Assembly: GCF_003326015.1 (NCBI RefSeq)
Contig: NZ_CP023860.1
Coordinates: 1,054,001 to 1,118,000, forward strand
Direction of reading: 5' to 3'
DNA: 64,000 nt
From: Candidatus Thioglobus sp. NP1
GTDB taxonomy: Bacteria > Pseudomonadota > Gammaproteobacteria > PS1 > Pseudothioglobaceae
The first letter of the stretch is position 1, and every line of letters starts with the position of its first letter. This document shows positions 53,633 to 62,554 of this stretch, in pieces. The notes beneath the pieces are model-generated. The model was not told the origin of the DNA and did no database searches. It worked only from the letters and a program-made list of their open reading frames with translations. The translations under genes and the position numbers were made by a program.

Positions 53633-54358
53633 CTAATTTTTATAGTCTGGCTCTTCCTTATCTAGAATTCTTTTTAGTGCATCAAAATGAAGATCAGATG
53701 CATCATATTTTTCCCACTGTTGAGCTGTTTTATGTGCAACTTCATGACTTGCTAAATGTAATTTTTGACCTGTCTGATAGGCGCCAATAAGTGTTTCGCA
53801 TGATTTTTCATAAAAATAAAGATCATCAAATGCTCTAGCAATAGTTTTTGCAGCAGTAAGAACACCGTGGTTGCCCATTAATAATACTGATTTATTGCCC
53901 AGAAGCATGCTTAATCTTTTAGCTTCCTCACCAAGACCCATTCCACTATACTCATAATCAATCGCAACATTCTCATAAAAACGCATCGTATTTTGATCTA
54001 TGGGTTTCATTACCTTATCATCGAGGCAAGCTAGAATAGTAGCGTATTTAGGATGAACATGAAGGATGCATCTCGCATTTGAATTTTTTCTGTGCATGGC
54101 TCCATGAATTGCCCAGGCAGTTGGGTCTGGAGCGTTAGGTTTTGACATGGTTGACTCATCATTGGTGTCAACTAAAATGATATCACTAGCGCGTATCTCT
54201 GAGAAATGCTTACCAATGGGATTTAATAAAAATTGAGATCCATCCTTAGATACTGCAAAACTAAAATGATTAGCAACAGCCTCATGCATATTGAGCCTGG
54301 CAGCCCAGCGAAATGCTGCAGCTAAATCGATACGTTCTTTTTGAAAATCATTATTCAT
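53633..54358 (-). CDS. Class II aldolase/adducin family protein
   Basis: About 241 residues from ATG 54358 (MNNDFQKERIDLAAAFRWAARLNMHE), the usual family start; an upstream TTG (54400) adds 14 residues without support. Zinc ligands: the HVHP in ILHVHPKYA and the distal His in GNHGVLTA, plus N-terminal NHFSF. Retro-aldol or epimerase on a sugar-like phosphate or a hydroxy acid; substrate unknown. It forms a two-gene unit with the class V aminotransferase. Confidence 0.85.
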   Translation of the reverse strand: MNNDFQKERIDLAAAFRWAARLNMHEAVANHFSFAVSKDGSQFLLNPIGKHFSEIRASDIILVDTNDESTMSKPNAPDPTAWAIHGAMHRKNSNARCILHVHPKYATILACLDDKVMKPIDQNTMRFYENVAIDYEYSGMGLGEEAKRLSMLLGNKSVLLMGNHGVLTAAKTIARAFDDLYFYEKSCETLIGAYQTGQKLHLASHEVAHKTAQQWEKYDASDLHFDALKRILDKEEPDYKN

Positions 54359-54502
54359 TGCATTAATTTTAACCTCAACCTTATGAGTAAGGGATAACAA
54401 AAATATGTAATATTTTTAATTAAAATAGAACCTTGAAGACCAAGGCATTAGTGAATTATCGCTTTTTTCGGGTAAACTATAATTATATTTTACTGAAGCA
54501 AA

Positions 54503-55468
54503 ATGATGTCACTACTGCATAACCTTACTAACAAGGCAATAGCAAAATTTCCTCGAATTTTATTACCAGAGTCTGCTGATCCTCGAATTATTCAAGCTGC
54601 TGAAATAATTTCAAGAAAAAAAATTGCCCAAGTGATTTTACTAGGTTCAAATACAAATCCACCATCAGGTATTGAGTATATTAATATAGATGATGAAGAT
54701 TTGAAGATGGAATATGCAAATAGCCTTTATGAGAGAAGAAAACATAAAGGACTTGACTTAATTGAGGCTCTGGAGCTTGTTTCAAATCCAAGCGTATTTG
54801 CCATGGTTGCTCTTTTAAGGGGTGATATTGATGGAGTTGTGAGTGGTGCAATTACTCCAAGTCAGGAGGTATTAAGTAATGCACTTCGAATTATTGGGGT
54901 ATCTGAGGGAAGTCAACTTGTATCAAGTTTATTCCTTATGGTTTTTGATGAAAATCATAAGTCGTATGGTGAAAATATAATTTTTTCAGATTGCGCTATG
55001 AATATAGATCCTAGTTCAGAAGAGCTCGTTGAAATTGCTAAGAGTGCCTATAAGACTGCGGAATCTTTTCTTGAAGATCAGCCAAAATTAGCGATGCTCT
55101 CATTTTCTACAAATCAGAGCGCAAAGCATGCTCAAGTTGATAAAGTGAGGCTCGCAACAGAGGCACTAAGGGATGAGTTACCAAAAGCTGATATTGTTGG
55201 TAATATTCAACTTGATGCCGCGTTAGATAAAAATGTATTAAAAATTAAGTATCCAGAAACTTCATTTATACCACCTGCAAATGTGTTGGTTTTTCCAAAT
55301 CTTGATGCTGCCAATATTGGCTATAAGTTAGTGCAGCGTTTTTCTGGTGCAAGGGCAATAGGACCAATTCTACAAGGTTTAGCCAAACCAGTTAATGATT
55401 TATCACGAGGTTGTAGTGTTGATGAAATTGTTGATACAGTGGTTATTACAGCTAATCAAACTAAATAA
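54503..55468 (+). CDS. pta: Phosphate acetyltransferase (short form)
   Basis: 321 residues, only the PTA_PTB catalytic domain: RILLPESADPRI, SGAITPSQEVLSNALRIIG, FSDCAMNIDPSSEEL, AMLSFSTNQS, GNIQLDAALD, VFPNLDAANIGYKLVQR. It converts acetyl-CoA and phosphate to acetyl phosphate. No ackA adjoins. ATGs at 54503 and 54506. A -10-like TATAAT lies at 54478. Confidence 0.93.
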   Translation: MMSLLHNLTNKAIAKFPRILLPESADPRIIQAAEIISRKKIAQVILLGSNTNPPSGIEYINIDDEDLKMEYANSLYERRKHKGLDLIEALELVSNPSVFAMVALLRGDIDGVVSGAITPSQEVLSNALRIIGVSEGSQLVSSLFLMVFDENHKSYGENIIFSDCAMNIDPSSEELVEIAKSAYKTAESFLEDQPKLAMLSFSTNQSAKHAQVDKVRLATEALRDELPKADIVGNIQLDAALDKNVLKIKYPETSFIPPANVLVFPNLDAANIGYKLVQRFSGARAIGPILQGLAKPVNDLSRGCSVDEIVDTVVITANQTK

Positions 55469-55470
55469 GT

Positions 55471-57090
55471 CTACATACCGACATAATTAGGGCCACCACC
55501 ACCTTCTGGAGGAGTCCAGTTGATGTTTTGAGATGGGTCTTTAATATCACAGGTCTTACAATGGAGACAGTTTTGAGCATTAATCTGAAAATAATCTTCA
55601 CCTTCTTTTTCTAGTATCTCATAGACTCCAGCAGGGCAGTATCTTTGAGCTGGCTCATCGTAAGTAGGTTTATTATAATTTAATGGAATATCAGCATCAG
55701 TTAGCTTTAAGTGGACAGGCTGATCCTCCTCATGATTTGTACCAGACAAAAATAAAGATGAAGTAATGTCAAAACTTAATTTATTATCAGGTACGGGGTA
55801 GATTTTTAATTTAGAGGATTTACTTGGTTTTAATGAGTCACAATCTCTTTTTTCATCCTTGATAGTAATTGGTAGAGTATTACGAAAGATATTTGATTCA
55901 ATAAAGTTATATGCTGCGCCAATATAGAAGCCAAATTTATGCATCGCACTACTGAAGTTTCGAGAAGCGTAAAGTTCTTTATAGAGACCACTATTTTTAA
56001 ATAGATCATCGAAATCACAAATTTCCTCTGCAAGTAATTTATTTACATACTCAGCAGCTAGCATTCCAGATTGAAGGGCGCAGTGACTGCCTTTTATTTT
56101 GCTAGGATTTAAAGTTCCTGCGTCACAGCCAATAATCATGCCACCATTAAATTCCATTTTTACAAGAGAATTTATACCACCTTTGGTAATTGCTCTTGCG
56201 CCATAGGAGACTCGCTTACCTGATTCTAGATATTGTTTGATAGCAGGATGTTGTTTATATTGCTGAAATTCTTGGAAGGGACTATGATGTGTATTGGAAT
56301 AATTAAGGTCAACGATTAGACCAACTGCAATCCTATTATTATCAAAGTGATAAAGAAAACCTCCACCTGAAGTTTCACCTGTAAGTGGCCATCCCATAGT
56401 ATGAACAACATCTCCGGGACTATGCTTATTATTATCAACTTCCCAGATTTCTTTAAAGCCTATAGCAAAATGCTGAGGTGTTTTACCTTCATCTAAATTA
56501 AATTCTTTTATTAATTTTTTACCTAAATGACCCCTTGCTCCTTCAGCAAAGATTGTTTGCTTTGCAAGAATATCCATTCCAGGTGTATAGGTCCCTTTTT
56601 GATTACCTTCTTTGTCAATTCCCATATCACCAGTAGCAATTCCAGTAACTCTTCCACTTTTATCAGTAATGTAGTCTTGTGCAGGAAAGCCTGGAAAGAT
56701 GTCAACCCCAAGATCCATAGCTCTTTCAGCAATCCATTGGCATAACTCTCCAAGTGAGATAATATAATTGCCTTTATTATGAAGGCTTTTTGGCATCATC
56801 CAAGAGGGTACTTTTATACTTTTATTATTATTAGTAAGCCAATAAAGGTCATCCTTAACAACAGAGGTTTTAAGAGTAGGACAGTTCTTTGCTTCTTCAG
56901 GGAAAAGATCAAATAATGTTTCAGGTTCAAATACTGCACCAGAAATGATATGAGAGCCTATTTCAGAACCTTTTTCAAGTAAACAAACAGATAGGTTAGG
57001 ATTAAGTTGTTTAAGCCTACATGCTGAAGCTAAGCCGGATGGACCACCACCCACTACAACTACATCATATTCTATTGACTCCCTTTCCAT
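55471..57090 (-). CDS. Electron transfer flavoprotein-ubiquinone oxidoreductase
   Basis: 539 residues. N-terminal FAD-binding GGGPSGLASACRLKQL, ETF-QO segments (GAVFEPETLFDL, GCDAGTLNPSKIKGSHCALQSGM) and a C-terminal [4Fe-4S] ferredoxin-like domain with CPAGVYEI and CLHCKTCDI. It passes electrons from ETF to the quinone pool at the membrane. Together with etfBA upstream on the same strand it forms the beta-oxidation/amino-acid-oxidation electron path. Confidence 0.95.
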   Translation of the reverse strand: MERESIEYDVVVVGGGPSGLASACRLKQLNPNLSVCLLEKGSEIGSHIISGAVFEPETLFDLFPEEAKNCPTLKTSVVKDDLYWLTNNNKSIKVPSWMMPKSLHNKGNYIISLGELCQWIAERAMDLGVDIFPGFPAQDYITDKSGRVTGIATGDMGIDKEGNQKGTYTPGMDILAKQTIFAEGARGHLGKKLIKEFNLDEGKTPQHFAIGFKEIWEVDNNKHSPGDVVHTMGWPLTGETSGGGFLYHFDNNRIAVGLIVDLNYSNTHHSPFQEFQQYKQHPAIKQYLESGKRVSYGARAITKGGINSLVKMEFNGGMIIGCDAGTLNPSKIKGSHCALQSGMLAAEYVNKLLAEEICDFDDLFKNSGLYKELYASRNFSSAMHKFGFYIGAAYNFIESNIFRNTLPITIKDEKRDCDSLKPSKSSKLKIYPVPDNKLSFDITSSLFLSGTNHEEDQPVHLKLTDADIPLNYNKPTYDEPAQRYCPAGVYEILEKEGEDYFQINAQNCLHCKTCDIKDPSQNINWTPPEGGGGPNYVGM

Positions 57091-57102
57091 TTAAATCAAT
57101 TC

Positions 57103-58029
57103 CTAGACCTTATAATCGTTCAATTCTTTTAATGCATCAAATAAATCTACTTGCCAAACTAAATCAGCCATTCTCGACATAGGTGCATCTGGATCACTAT
57201 TAATGACAACGATGACCTGTGAGTCTTTCATTCCAGCAAGATGTTGGATAGCTCCAGATATTCCAACTGCTAAATAGAGTTTTGGCGCAACAACCTTACC
57301 TGTTTGCCCAACTTGGTAGTCGTTAGAAATAAATCCAGCGTCTACTGCTGCTCTTGAAGCTCCTACTGCTGCATCAAGTTTATCAGCAAGTTGCTCAATT
57401 AATACAAAATTTTCTTCAGATCCAAGACCACGTCCACCAGAGACAATTCTTTCAGCTGTTGTTAACTCAGGCCTCTCTGATTGAGACTCCTGAAGAGAAA
57501 TAAAGGTTGAGTTTGACTCAGGAATATCTACAGATAGAGTCTCAACTTGAGCTGATCCACCATCACTAGAATGTTCAAAGGCAGTAGCTCTAACAGTCAT
57601 TACGATAGTTTCATCAGATGATTCTACAGTTGCCATAATGTTTCCAGCATACAAAGGACGAACAAATGTATTGTTCGATTTAATTTCGCAAACATCAGAG
57701 ATTGGCTGAACATCTAAAAGTGCACCAACACGTGGAAGAATATTTTTACTGTATGTTGAAGATCCAGAAACTAGAAATTTGTAATCACTCATAGCATCAG
57801 CAACTAATTTACTAGCAACTTCTACATTTGCATTTTCTAATGCGGCATCAACAATCATTTTGACAGTAATTATCCCTGCAAGTGCAGCAACAGAAGCTGA
57901 GTTTGATGATGCATTAGTTAATACTAATGCATCAATATTATCAGTAAGTTGAGAAGCAGCAGTAATAGCAGCTCTGCTACTAGCGCTGACTTCTGATCCA
58001 TTTAATTCAATTAAGACAAGTGCAGACAT
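57103..58029 (-). CDS. etfA: Electron transfer flavoprotein subunit alpha
   Basis: 308 residues. FAD site in the C-terminal domain: [47 protein letters not shown] and [10 protein letters not shown]. It takes electrons from acyl-CoA and other dehydrogenases. Its start overlaps the etfB stop by one base. Confidence 0.96.
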   Translation of the reverse strand: MSALVLIELNGSEVSASSRAAITAASQLTDNIDALVLTNASSNSASVAALAGIITVKMIVDAALENANVEVASKLVADAMSDYKFLVSGSSTYSKNILPRVGALLDVQPISDVCEIKSNNTFVRPLYAGNIMATVESSDETIVMTVRATAFEHSSDGGSAQVETLSVDIPESNSTFISLQESQSERPELTTAERIVSGGRGLGSEENFVLIEQLADKLDAAVGASRAAVDAGFISNDYQVGQTGKVVAPKLYLAVGISGAIQHLAGMKDSQVIVVINSDPDAPMSRMADLVWQVDLFDALKELNDYKV

Positions 58030-58790
58030 TATAAGACTCCCAATTGGTTTAATTCTGAGAAGAACTCTTCAGCTGAACTTATTTGCTTCGAAGCTCTATC
58101 CTTGGTTCCTGACTCCTCAACACTGATTACTTTAATTCTTGGAGAAGTATCAATATCAAGACTAGATAATTCAATAGTTTCTAGCGGTTTTGATCTTGCT
58201 TTCATAATATTTGGTAATGAAGCATATCTTGGCTCATTTAATCTTAAATCAACTGTAACAATTGAAGGGAGACTAAGTTTTCTAGTTTCAATACCAGAGT
58301 CTATTTCACGACTAACTTCTACACTAGAGGCATCATCACTTAGTTTAAATTCAGAAATGAATGTTCCAAGGGAGTAATTCAGAAGGCCTGACAATATCTG
58401 ACCAGTTTGGTTATTATCATTATCAACAGCTTGTTTGCCCATAATAATGAGCTCTGCTTCTTCACGTTTAATAATATTCGCTAGAATCTTACCAACATGT
58501 AATGGTTGCAGATCAAGCTCAGATTCAGTTTTAATAAAAATAGCACGATCAACTCCCATAGCAAGAGCAGTTCTCAGAGTGTCCACTGTCTTATCTGTAC
58601 CAATACTAACTGCAATTGTTTCACTAGCAGAACCACTCTCTTTAATAGTTAAGGCTTCCTCAACTGCAATTTCACAAAATGGGTTCATTGCCATCTTAGC
58701 ATTAGCAAGATCTACTTGTTGTGTTTGACTATTTACTCGTGCCTGAGTATAAGGATCCAGTACACGTTTAATTGGAATAATTATTTTCAT
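58029..58790 (-). CDS. etfB: Electron transfer flavoprotein subunit beta
   Basis: 253 residues. Family signatures: IKRVLDPYTQARVN, KMAMNPFCEIAVEEAL, LIIMGKQAVDNDNNQTGQ and VDLRLNEPRYASLPNIMKA. Dimer partner of EtfA, binds AMP. First gene of etfB-etfA-ETF-QO. A palindrome-bearing promoter precedes it. Confidence 0.96.
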   Translation of the reverse strand: MKIIIPIKRVLDPYTQARVNSQTQQVDLANAKMAMNPFCEIAVEEALTIKESGSASETIAVSIGTDKTVDTLRTALAMGVDRAIFIKTESELDLQPLHVGKILANIIKREEAELIIMGKQAVDNDNNQTGQILSGLLNYSLGTFISEFKLSDDASSVEVSREIDSGIETRKLSLPSIVTVDLRLNEPRYASLPNIMKARSKPLETIELSSLDIDTSPRIKVISVEESGTKDRASKQISSAEEFFSELNQLGVL

Positions 58791-58822
58791 ATTGAGTTAT
58801 TTTTTTGTTACAAATCCCGCGA

Positions 58823-58860
58823 ATAATACCATATAAATATGCTTTGTCTAGAGAGACAAA
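58823..58860 (-). promoter_or_regulatory. etfB promoter with a perfect palindrome
   Basis: On the minus strand TAGACA (-35) and TATTAT (-10) are 16 bp apart. The -35 is embedded in the perfect palindrome TTTGTCT-N4-AGACAAA (58843-58860), a plausible repressor site. Confidence 0.5.
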
Positions 58861-58925
58861 AACACAATTTTTTTAAAGATAAATCTTACTAAAGAAAAAA
58901 AACTTATTTTTTATAATCATTACTT

Positions 58926-60386
58926 TTAATTGTTACTAATTGGAAATCTTAATTTTGCTTCAGCACCTTTTTGAATAAAGCGATTTTGAAGCGTTATCTC
59001 ACCACCATGAAGTTTCATTATTTTCTTTACAAAACGAAGTCCTAAACCATTTCCTCTAACCCCAGTATCTGGTCTAGAGACAGAGAAAAATCGAGTAAAT
59101 AGCTTTCTTAGAACATGATCAGGTATGCCTGGACCATCATCAAGAACAACTATTGACATAGCAGTATTTGTTTCAGATGCCTTAATAGTAATAGTCCCTC
59201 CAGTTGGGCTAAAGTCTAGAGCATTATTTATAATATTTCCAATAGCTTGTTCTAATAATATCTTTTCAGCATTTATGGTTGATTTTTTAGCAATCTCTAT
59301 AACAACTTTAATTTTTTTACTTGCAATTGCTTTAATCCTAATAGGTGCATTTAAGACATCATTTACTACAGAAACAATTTTTAATTTCTCGATTCTTGTT
59401 AGTTCCTCTAACCGCTCTATTCTTGAAAGATCAAGTAATCTAGTTACTAATAGATCCATATGTTTATTTGACTCTAAAATATTTTCAATAAATCCCTTTC
59501 TCTTTTCATCACTCATTGGTTCTAATAGAACACCTGCAGTAAGTTGAATTCCAGCTATTGGAGTCCTAAGTTCATGAGCTAGAGTACTAATATATTGCTC
59601 TACATCATCTTTAAGTTCTACTTCATTTCTAGCATCTTCAATTGTCTTAGCAAGACTATCAAACTGAATATTAAGATCTGGCATAGAAACGTCCTCTCCC
59701 TTGAATAGACTAGTGGTATATTTTTGAATACGGCGGATGTTTCGAGAGATTCTATAACTCCCAAGAACTCCAAAAATTAATGAGATTAAAAATATATAAA
59801 AAATAAATTTAAATAAATAATTAATATCTAATAAGTCCATCATTGGAGCAACAACTACAAGTGCCCCAATTACCTCGCCAGTATTACTATAAATTGGATT
59901 TGAGGCATGGAGAAACTCTGATTTATAGAACCATTCAGTGATAGCACCTCTTCCTTTTTTTGGTCCTGGAATGAGTTCTGTAACAACCCTGATAATATCT
60001 TCCTCACCCTTTAGAACCGAATCAACTTGATTCAGGACACGCATATCTATACCAAGAGCTAGACCCCTTGAATCAAGAACAAGTAGGCCATCCTTGTTTG
60101 TGACGTAAATAGCGAGATTCTCAAGTTTTTGATTGGATTCAATGGCTACAGTATTCTTTTGTGAGCGCAAATAATTAACCACTAGGCCTTCAAAGGTTTC
60201 TAGATCAATTTCACCATCTTTATTATTTTGAGAAGCAACTCTACTCATTAAACTTGAAACTTCAATCATCACTGATTTTGCAGATTCGATACTGGTTCTA
60301 TAAGCAAAAAACCAAACCAATGTTGAGCTTACCAAAAAGTAAAGTATAAAAAGTTTGGTTCCAATATTTAATTTAAAGTGTCTCAT
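58926..60386 (-). CDS. CreC-like sensor histidine kinase
   Basis: 486 residues. Helix 1 (about 10-29), a periplasmic sensor region (about 30-190) with LAIYVTNKDGLLVLDS, helix 2 (about 190-212), HAMP-like linker, then HisKA with the phospho-His in LAHELRTPI and HATPase with NNALDFSP, DDGPGIPD, NGLGL and the FTRFFSVS segment. Periplasmic sensor and layout resemble E. coli CreC. It follows the regulator with a 4-nt overlap. Signal unknown. Confidence 0.88.
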   Translation of the reverse strand: MRHFKLNIGTKLFILYFLVSSTLVWFFAYRTSIESAKSVMIEVSSLMSRVASQNNKDGEIDLETFEGLVVNYLRSQKNTVAIESNQKLENLAIYVTNKDGLLVLDSRGLALGIDMRVLNQVDSVLKGEEDIIRVVTELIPGPKKGRGAITEWFYKSEFLHASNPIYSNTGEVIGALVVVAPMMDLLDINYLFKFIFYIFLISLIFGVLGSYRISRNIRRIQKYTTSLFKGEDVSMPDLNIQFDSLAKTIEDARNEVELKDDVEQYISTLAHELRTPIAGIQLTAGVLLEPMSDEKRKGFIENILESNKHMDLLVTRLLDLSRIERLEELTRIEKLKIVSVVNDVLNAPIRIKAIASKKIKVVIEIAKKSTINAEKILLEQAIGNIINNALDFSPTGGTITIKASETNTAMSIVVLDDGPGIPDHVLRKLFTRFFSVSRPDTGVRGNGLGLRFVKKIMKLHGGEITLQNRFIQKGAEAKLRFPISNN

Positions 60387-61051
60387 TCAATAAGACTGTA
60401 TCCAATTCCCCTGTGAGTCTCAATATACTCCGCCTTATCATCAATTTTTTTAAGACTCTTGCGGATTGACTTTATATGAGTATTGATTGTTTTTGTATCT
60501 GATCCATGGGGACTATCCCACATAATATTCATCAAATCCTCTCTTGAATGAACTCTATTAGGGTTTTTAATTAAGTGCGATAAAATTTTAAATTCTATAG
60601 GAGTAAGAGTTAGCTCAATTTCATTAAATACAACTCTTTGCATGGCTTGATTAATACTGAATTTAGAATCACCAGGAGTTGCGTTTGGACGATTATTTCT
60701 TAACTGGGAGCGAACATGAGCCACTACTAATCTTGGGCTTAATGGCTTTGTCACATAAGCATTTGCACCCAATCCCTCTAGACCAAGAACTTGGTCAGAC
60801 TCATCATCTCTTGCAGAAATAATAATTATGGGAAGGGTATGAGTTTTTCTAACTTTTCGAAGAATATCAAAACCACTCATATCAGGAAGGCCAATATCAA
60901 GAAGCATTAAATCGACATTATTATTATCAAGATATTCAATTGAATCTTTGCCATTATCAAACCACTTACAACTAAAAGAATCCTGCTCAAGAATAAATAT
61001 TATGCTTTCAGCAATGGTTTTATCGTCTTCTACAATTAGTATTTGTTGCAT
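60383..61051 (-). CDS. CreB-like OmpR-family response regulator
   Basis: About 222 residues from ATG 61051 (MQQILIVEDDK), which is preferred to an upstream TTG at 61072. Receiver domain with LDIGLPDMSG, then the OmpR winged helix (LTPIEFKILSHLI, THIKSIRKSLKK) and the CreB-like end YIETHRGIGYSLIE. Overlaps the kinase gene. The three 11-bp CTTCA repeats 64 bp upstream of its start look like CreB-type (TTCAC-N6-TTCAC) sites. Confidence 0.88.
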   Translation of the reverse strand: MQQILIVEDDKTIAESIIFILEQDSFSCKWFDNGKDSIEYLDNNNVDLMLLDIGLPDMSGFDILRKVRKTHTLPIIIISARDDESDQVLGLEGLGANAYVTKPLSPRLVVAHVRSQLRNNRPNATPGDSKFSINQAMQRVVFNEIELTLTPIEFKILSHLIKNPNRVHSREDLMNIMWDSPHGSDTKTINTHIKSIRKSLKKIDDKAEYIETHRGIGYSLIE

Positions 61052-61114
61052 TAGAGCTTGTTTTATATCCAAAAAAAAGATTATTGTAGTTTAAAAACAA
61101 ATAAAAGAAATAAT

Positions 61115-61147
61115 CTTCATAAATTCTTCACATAAACTTCATTTATA
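61115..61147 (+). promoter_or_regulatory. Three tandem 11-bp CTTCA repeats (CreB/PhoB-type site)
   Basis: CTTCATAAATT, CTTCACATAAA and CTTCATTTATA lie head to tail. They fit TTCAC-N6-TTCAC, the E. coli CreB site, with TTCAT in two units. One helical turn per repeat and a position just upstream of the -35 suit an activator. Confidence 0.6.
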
Positions 61148-61153
61148 AAACAT

Positions 61154-61182
61154 TTGACACTTTGTTGCAAAGTCTATTATGT
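61154..61182 (+). promoter_or_regulatory. Promoter with an internal dyad, downstream of the CreB-type repeats
   Basis: TTGACA (61154-61159) and TTATGT (61177-61182) are 17 bp apart. The spacer carries the dyad ACTTTG-TTG-CAAAGT (61159-61173), perfect over six bases. Confidence 0.5.
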
Positions 61183-61396
61183 GCATATTGTTTTTAGTTT
61201 ATTAGAGTCTATGTAACGAAAACCCCTTTTAGTTACATTTTAAAAATAATGGCTAGTGAACTGTCTAATAATTTTAGATTATACATTAGCTTAATATTTT
61301 TCTCTAATAGCTAAAAACAATATTATTGATTAGTTTTTTTTAAAGAACCTCGGAATCTCATATCATTCTCTCTCCGTTTGATATATGAGGTACTCG

Positions 61397-61439
61397 CTTC
61401 AGTTGGTCGGTCACTCCTACCAACCAACTGAAGTTTTTT
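61397..61439 (+). terminator. Strong terminator-like hairpin before the 56-aa ORF
   Basis: An 11-bp perfect stem (61397-61407 with 61423-61433), an inner 3-bp pair and six T. A second hairpin (61357-61389) lies just upstream. It ends 11 nt before the ORF start, so most transcripts would stop here, leaving a ~250-nt RNA. Confidence 0.75.
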
Positions 61440-61450
61440 AAAGGTGATAT

Positions 61451-61621
61451 ATGATTACACGATCTAAAAATAAAATTATCAAAACTCCTAGTAAAAGCTT
61501 AACGAGCTCTTATTGCCAGAGAAATAATATTAATGAACAACAGTTTTTAAAGGCAATGGCATGGTACCAAAGCGCTATTATTAGTTCTAAAAAAAATACA
61601 AATAATCTTTCAACGAACTAA
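61451..61621 (+). CDS. Small basic ORF with possible helix-turn-helix
   Basis: 56 residues (MITRSKNKIIKTPSK, then SSYCQRNNINEQQFLKAMAWYQSA), with AAGGTG 5 nt upstream of the ATG. The middle resembles the homeodomain-like segment of IS66 TnpA-type proteins, but it is too short to be sure. Ribosome site and codon use support it as a gene. It is preceded by a terminator and followed by the peroxiredoxin gene 35 nt later. Confidence 0.5.
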   Translation: MITRSKNKIIKTPSKSLTSSYCQRNNINEQQFLKAMAWYQSAIISSKKNTNNLSTN

Positions 61622-61656
61622 GTTTGCTGTTTTTTTAAATAGGGTATTATTTTCGC

Positions 61657-62184
61657 ATGCGTCTATCTGTTATTAAACCACTATTCTTTTTAGTATTTCT
61701 ATTAATTACTTCTTCCTCAGTATTAGCCAATCTTGAAGTTGGAGATAAAGCTCCAAACTTCATTCTGAATGATCAAAACAATGAATCTCACCAATTGAGT
61801 GATTATGAGGGTAGGTGGGTAATTCTTTATTTTTATCCTAAAGACGATACTCCAGGTTGTACCACTCAAGCCTGCGACTTTAGAGATGCAGTTAAAAGGA
61901 TTATTGCGAGCCGATCTGTTGTATTTGGTTTAAGTTTGGATAGTGTCGAGTCGCACAAACGCTTTTCTGATAAAAATAACTTGCCATTTTCACTATTATC
62001 AGATGAGGAGGGTGTGGCTGCAAAATCTTATGATTCTCTTAACAACTTTATGGGTTATAAAAGTGCAAAGCGTAATACTTTTATAATTGATCCTGAAGGC
62101 TTCCTATCCAAGATCTACCTTTCAGTAGATCCTAAAACACATTCACAGATGGTTTTAAATGACCTCTCTTTATTACAAAAATAA
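61657..62184 (+). CDS. Exported BCP/PrxQ-type peroxiredoxin
   Basis: 175 residues. Signal peptide (PLFFLVFLLITSSSVLA), then the thioredoxin fold with catalytic YPKDDTPGCTTQACDF (peroxidatic and nearby resolving Cys) and DSVESHKRFSDKNNLPFSLLSD. It would remove peroxides in the periplasm. Distinct from the cytoplasmic Prx6 at 24.5-25.2 kb. Confidence 0.93.
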   Translation: MRLSVIKPLFFLVFLLITSSSVLANLEVGDKAPNFILNDQNNESHQLSDYEGRWVILYFYPKDDTPGCTTQACDFRDAVKRIIASRSVVFGLSLDSVESHKRFSDKNNLPFSLLSDEEGVAAKSYDSLNNFMGYKSAKRNTFIIDPEGFLSKIYLSVDPKTHSQMVLNDLSLLQK

Positions 62185-62195
62185 ATTTAATTTTT

Positions 62196-62465
62196 CTAAT
62201 TATTATTTATTAAATTTTCTTTAGATTTTTTTGACATTTTTTTAATAGTTATTTCACGCTTTAAAGCCTCACCTCTTGATATAGCATTCTCCTGATAAAC
62301 TATTTTTAATGGCTTTCTAGATCTAGTATATTTTGCACCACCATTAATTTCACCATGATGTTGTTTAAGACGTCTATCTAAGTCATTAGTGATTCCACAA
62401 TAGAGGGATTTATCCCCACATTCAAGAAGATAAATTATCCATTTTTTTGTAGGAATATCAGTCAT
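62196..62465 (-). CDS. GIY-YIG domain protein
   Basis: 89 residues: WIIYLLECGDKSLYCGITNDLDRRLKQH (GIY-YIG core with conserved Tyr and Arg), ending with KREITIKKMSKK. Single-domain UPF0213/YhbQ-type nuclease-like protein of unclear substrate, convergent with the peroxiredoxin gene. Confidence 0.9.
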   Translation of the reverse strand: MTDIPTKKWIIYLLECGDKSLYCGITNDLDRRLKQHHGEINGGAKYTRSRKPLKIVYQENAISRGEALKREITIKKMSKKSKENLINNN

Positions 62466-62554
62466 TAGAAAGTTTTAAGCATAATTATTCATTAGAATAT
62501 TTAATTACATTATAATGCGCGTTTTTTAGAATATTTATATAGTCATTAATAATC

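Larger units (their letters stand above)
61073..61450. other. Divergent regulatory interval with tandem repeats, promoter and structured leader
   Basis: A 378-bp gene-free stretch between the CreB-like gene and the 56-aa ORF. It holds three 11-bp repeats, a TTGACA promoter with a dyad, and near its right end two hairpins, the last with a T-run. Left of the repeats (61073-61110) only AT-rich sequence is seen. Confidence 0.6.
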
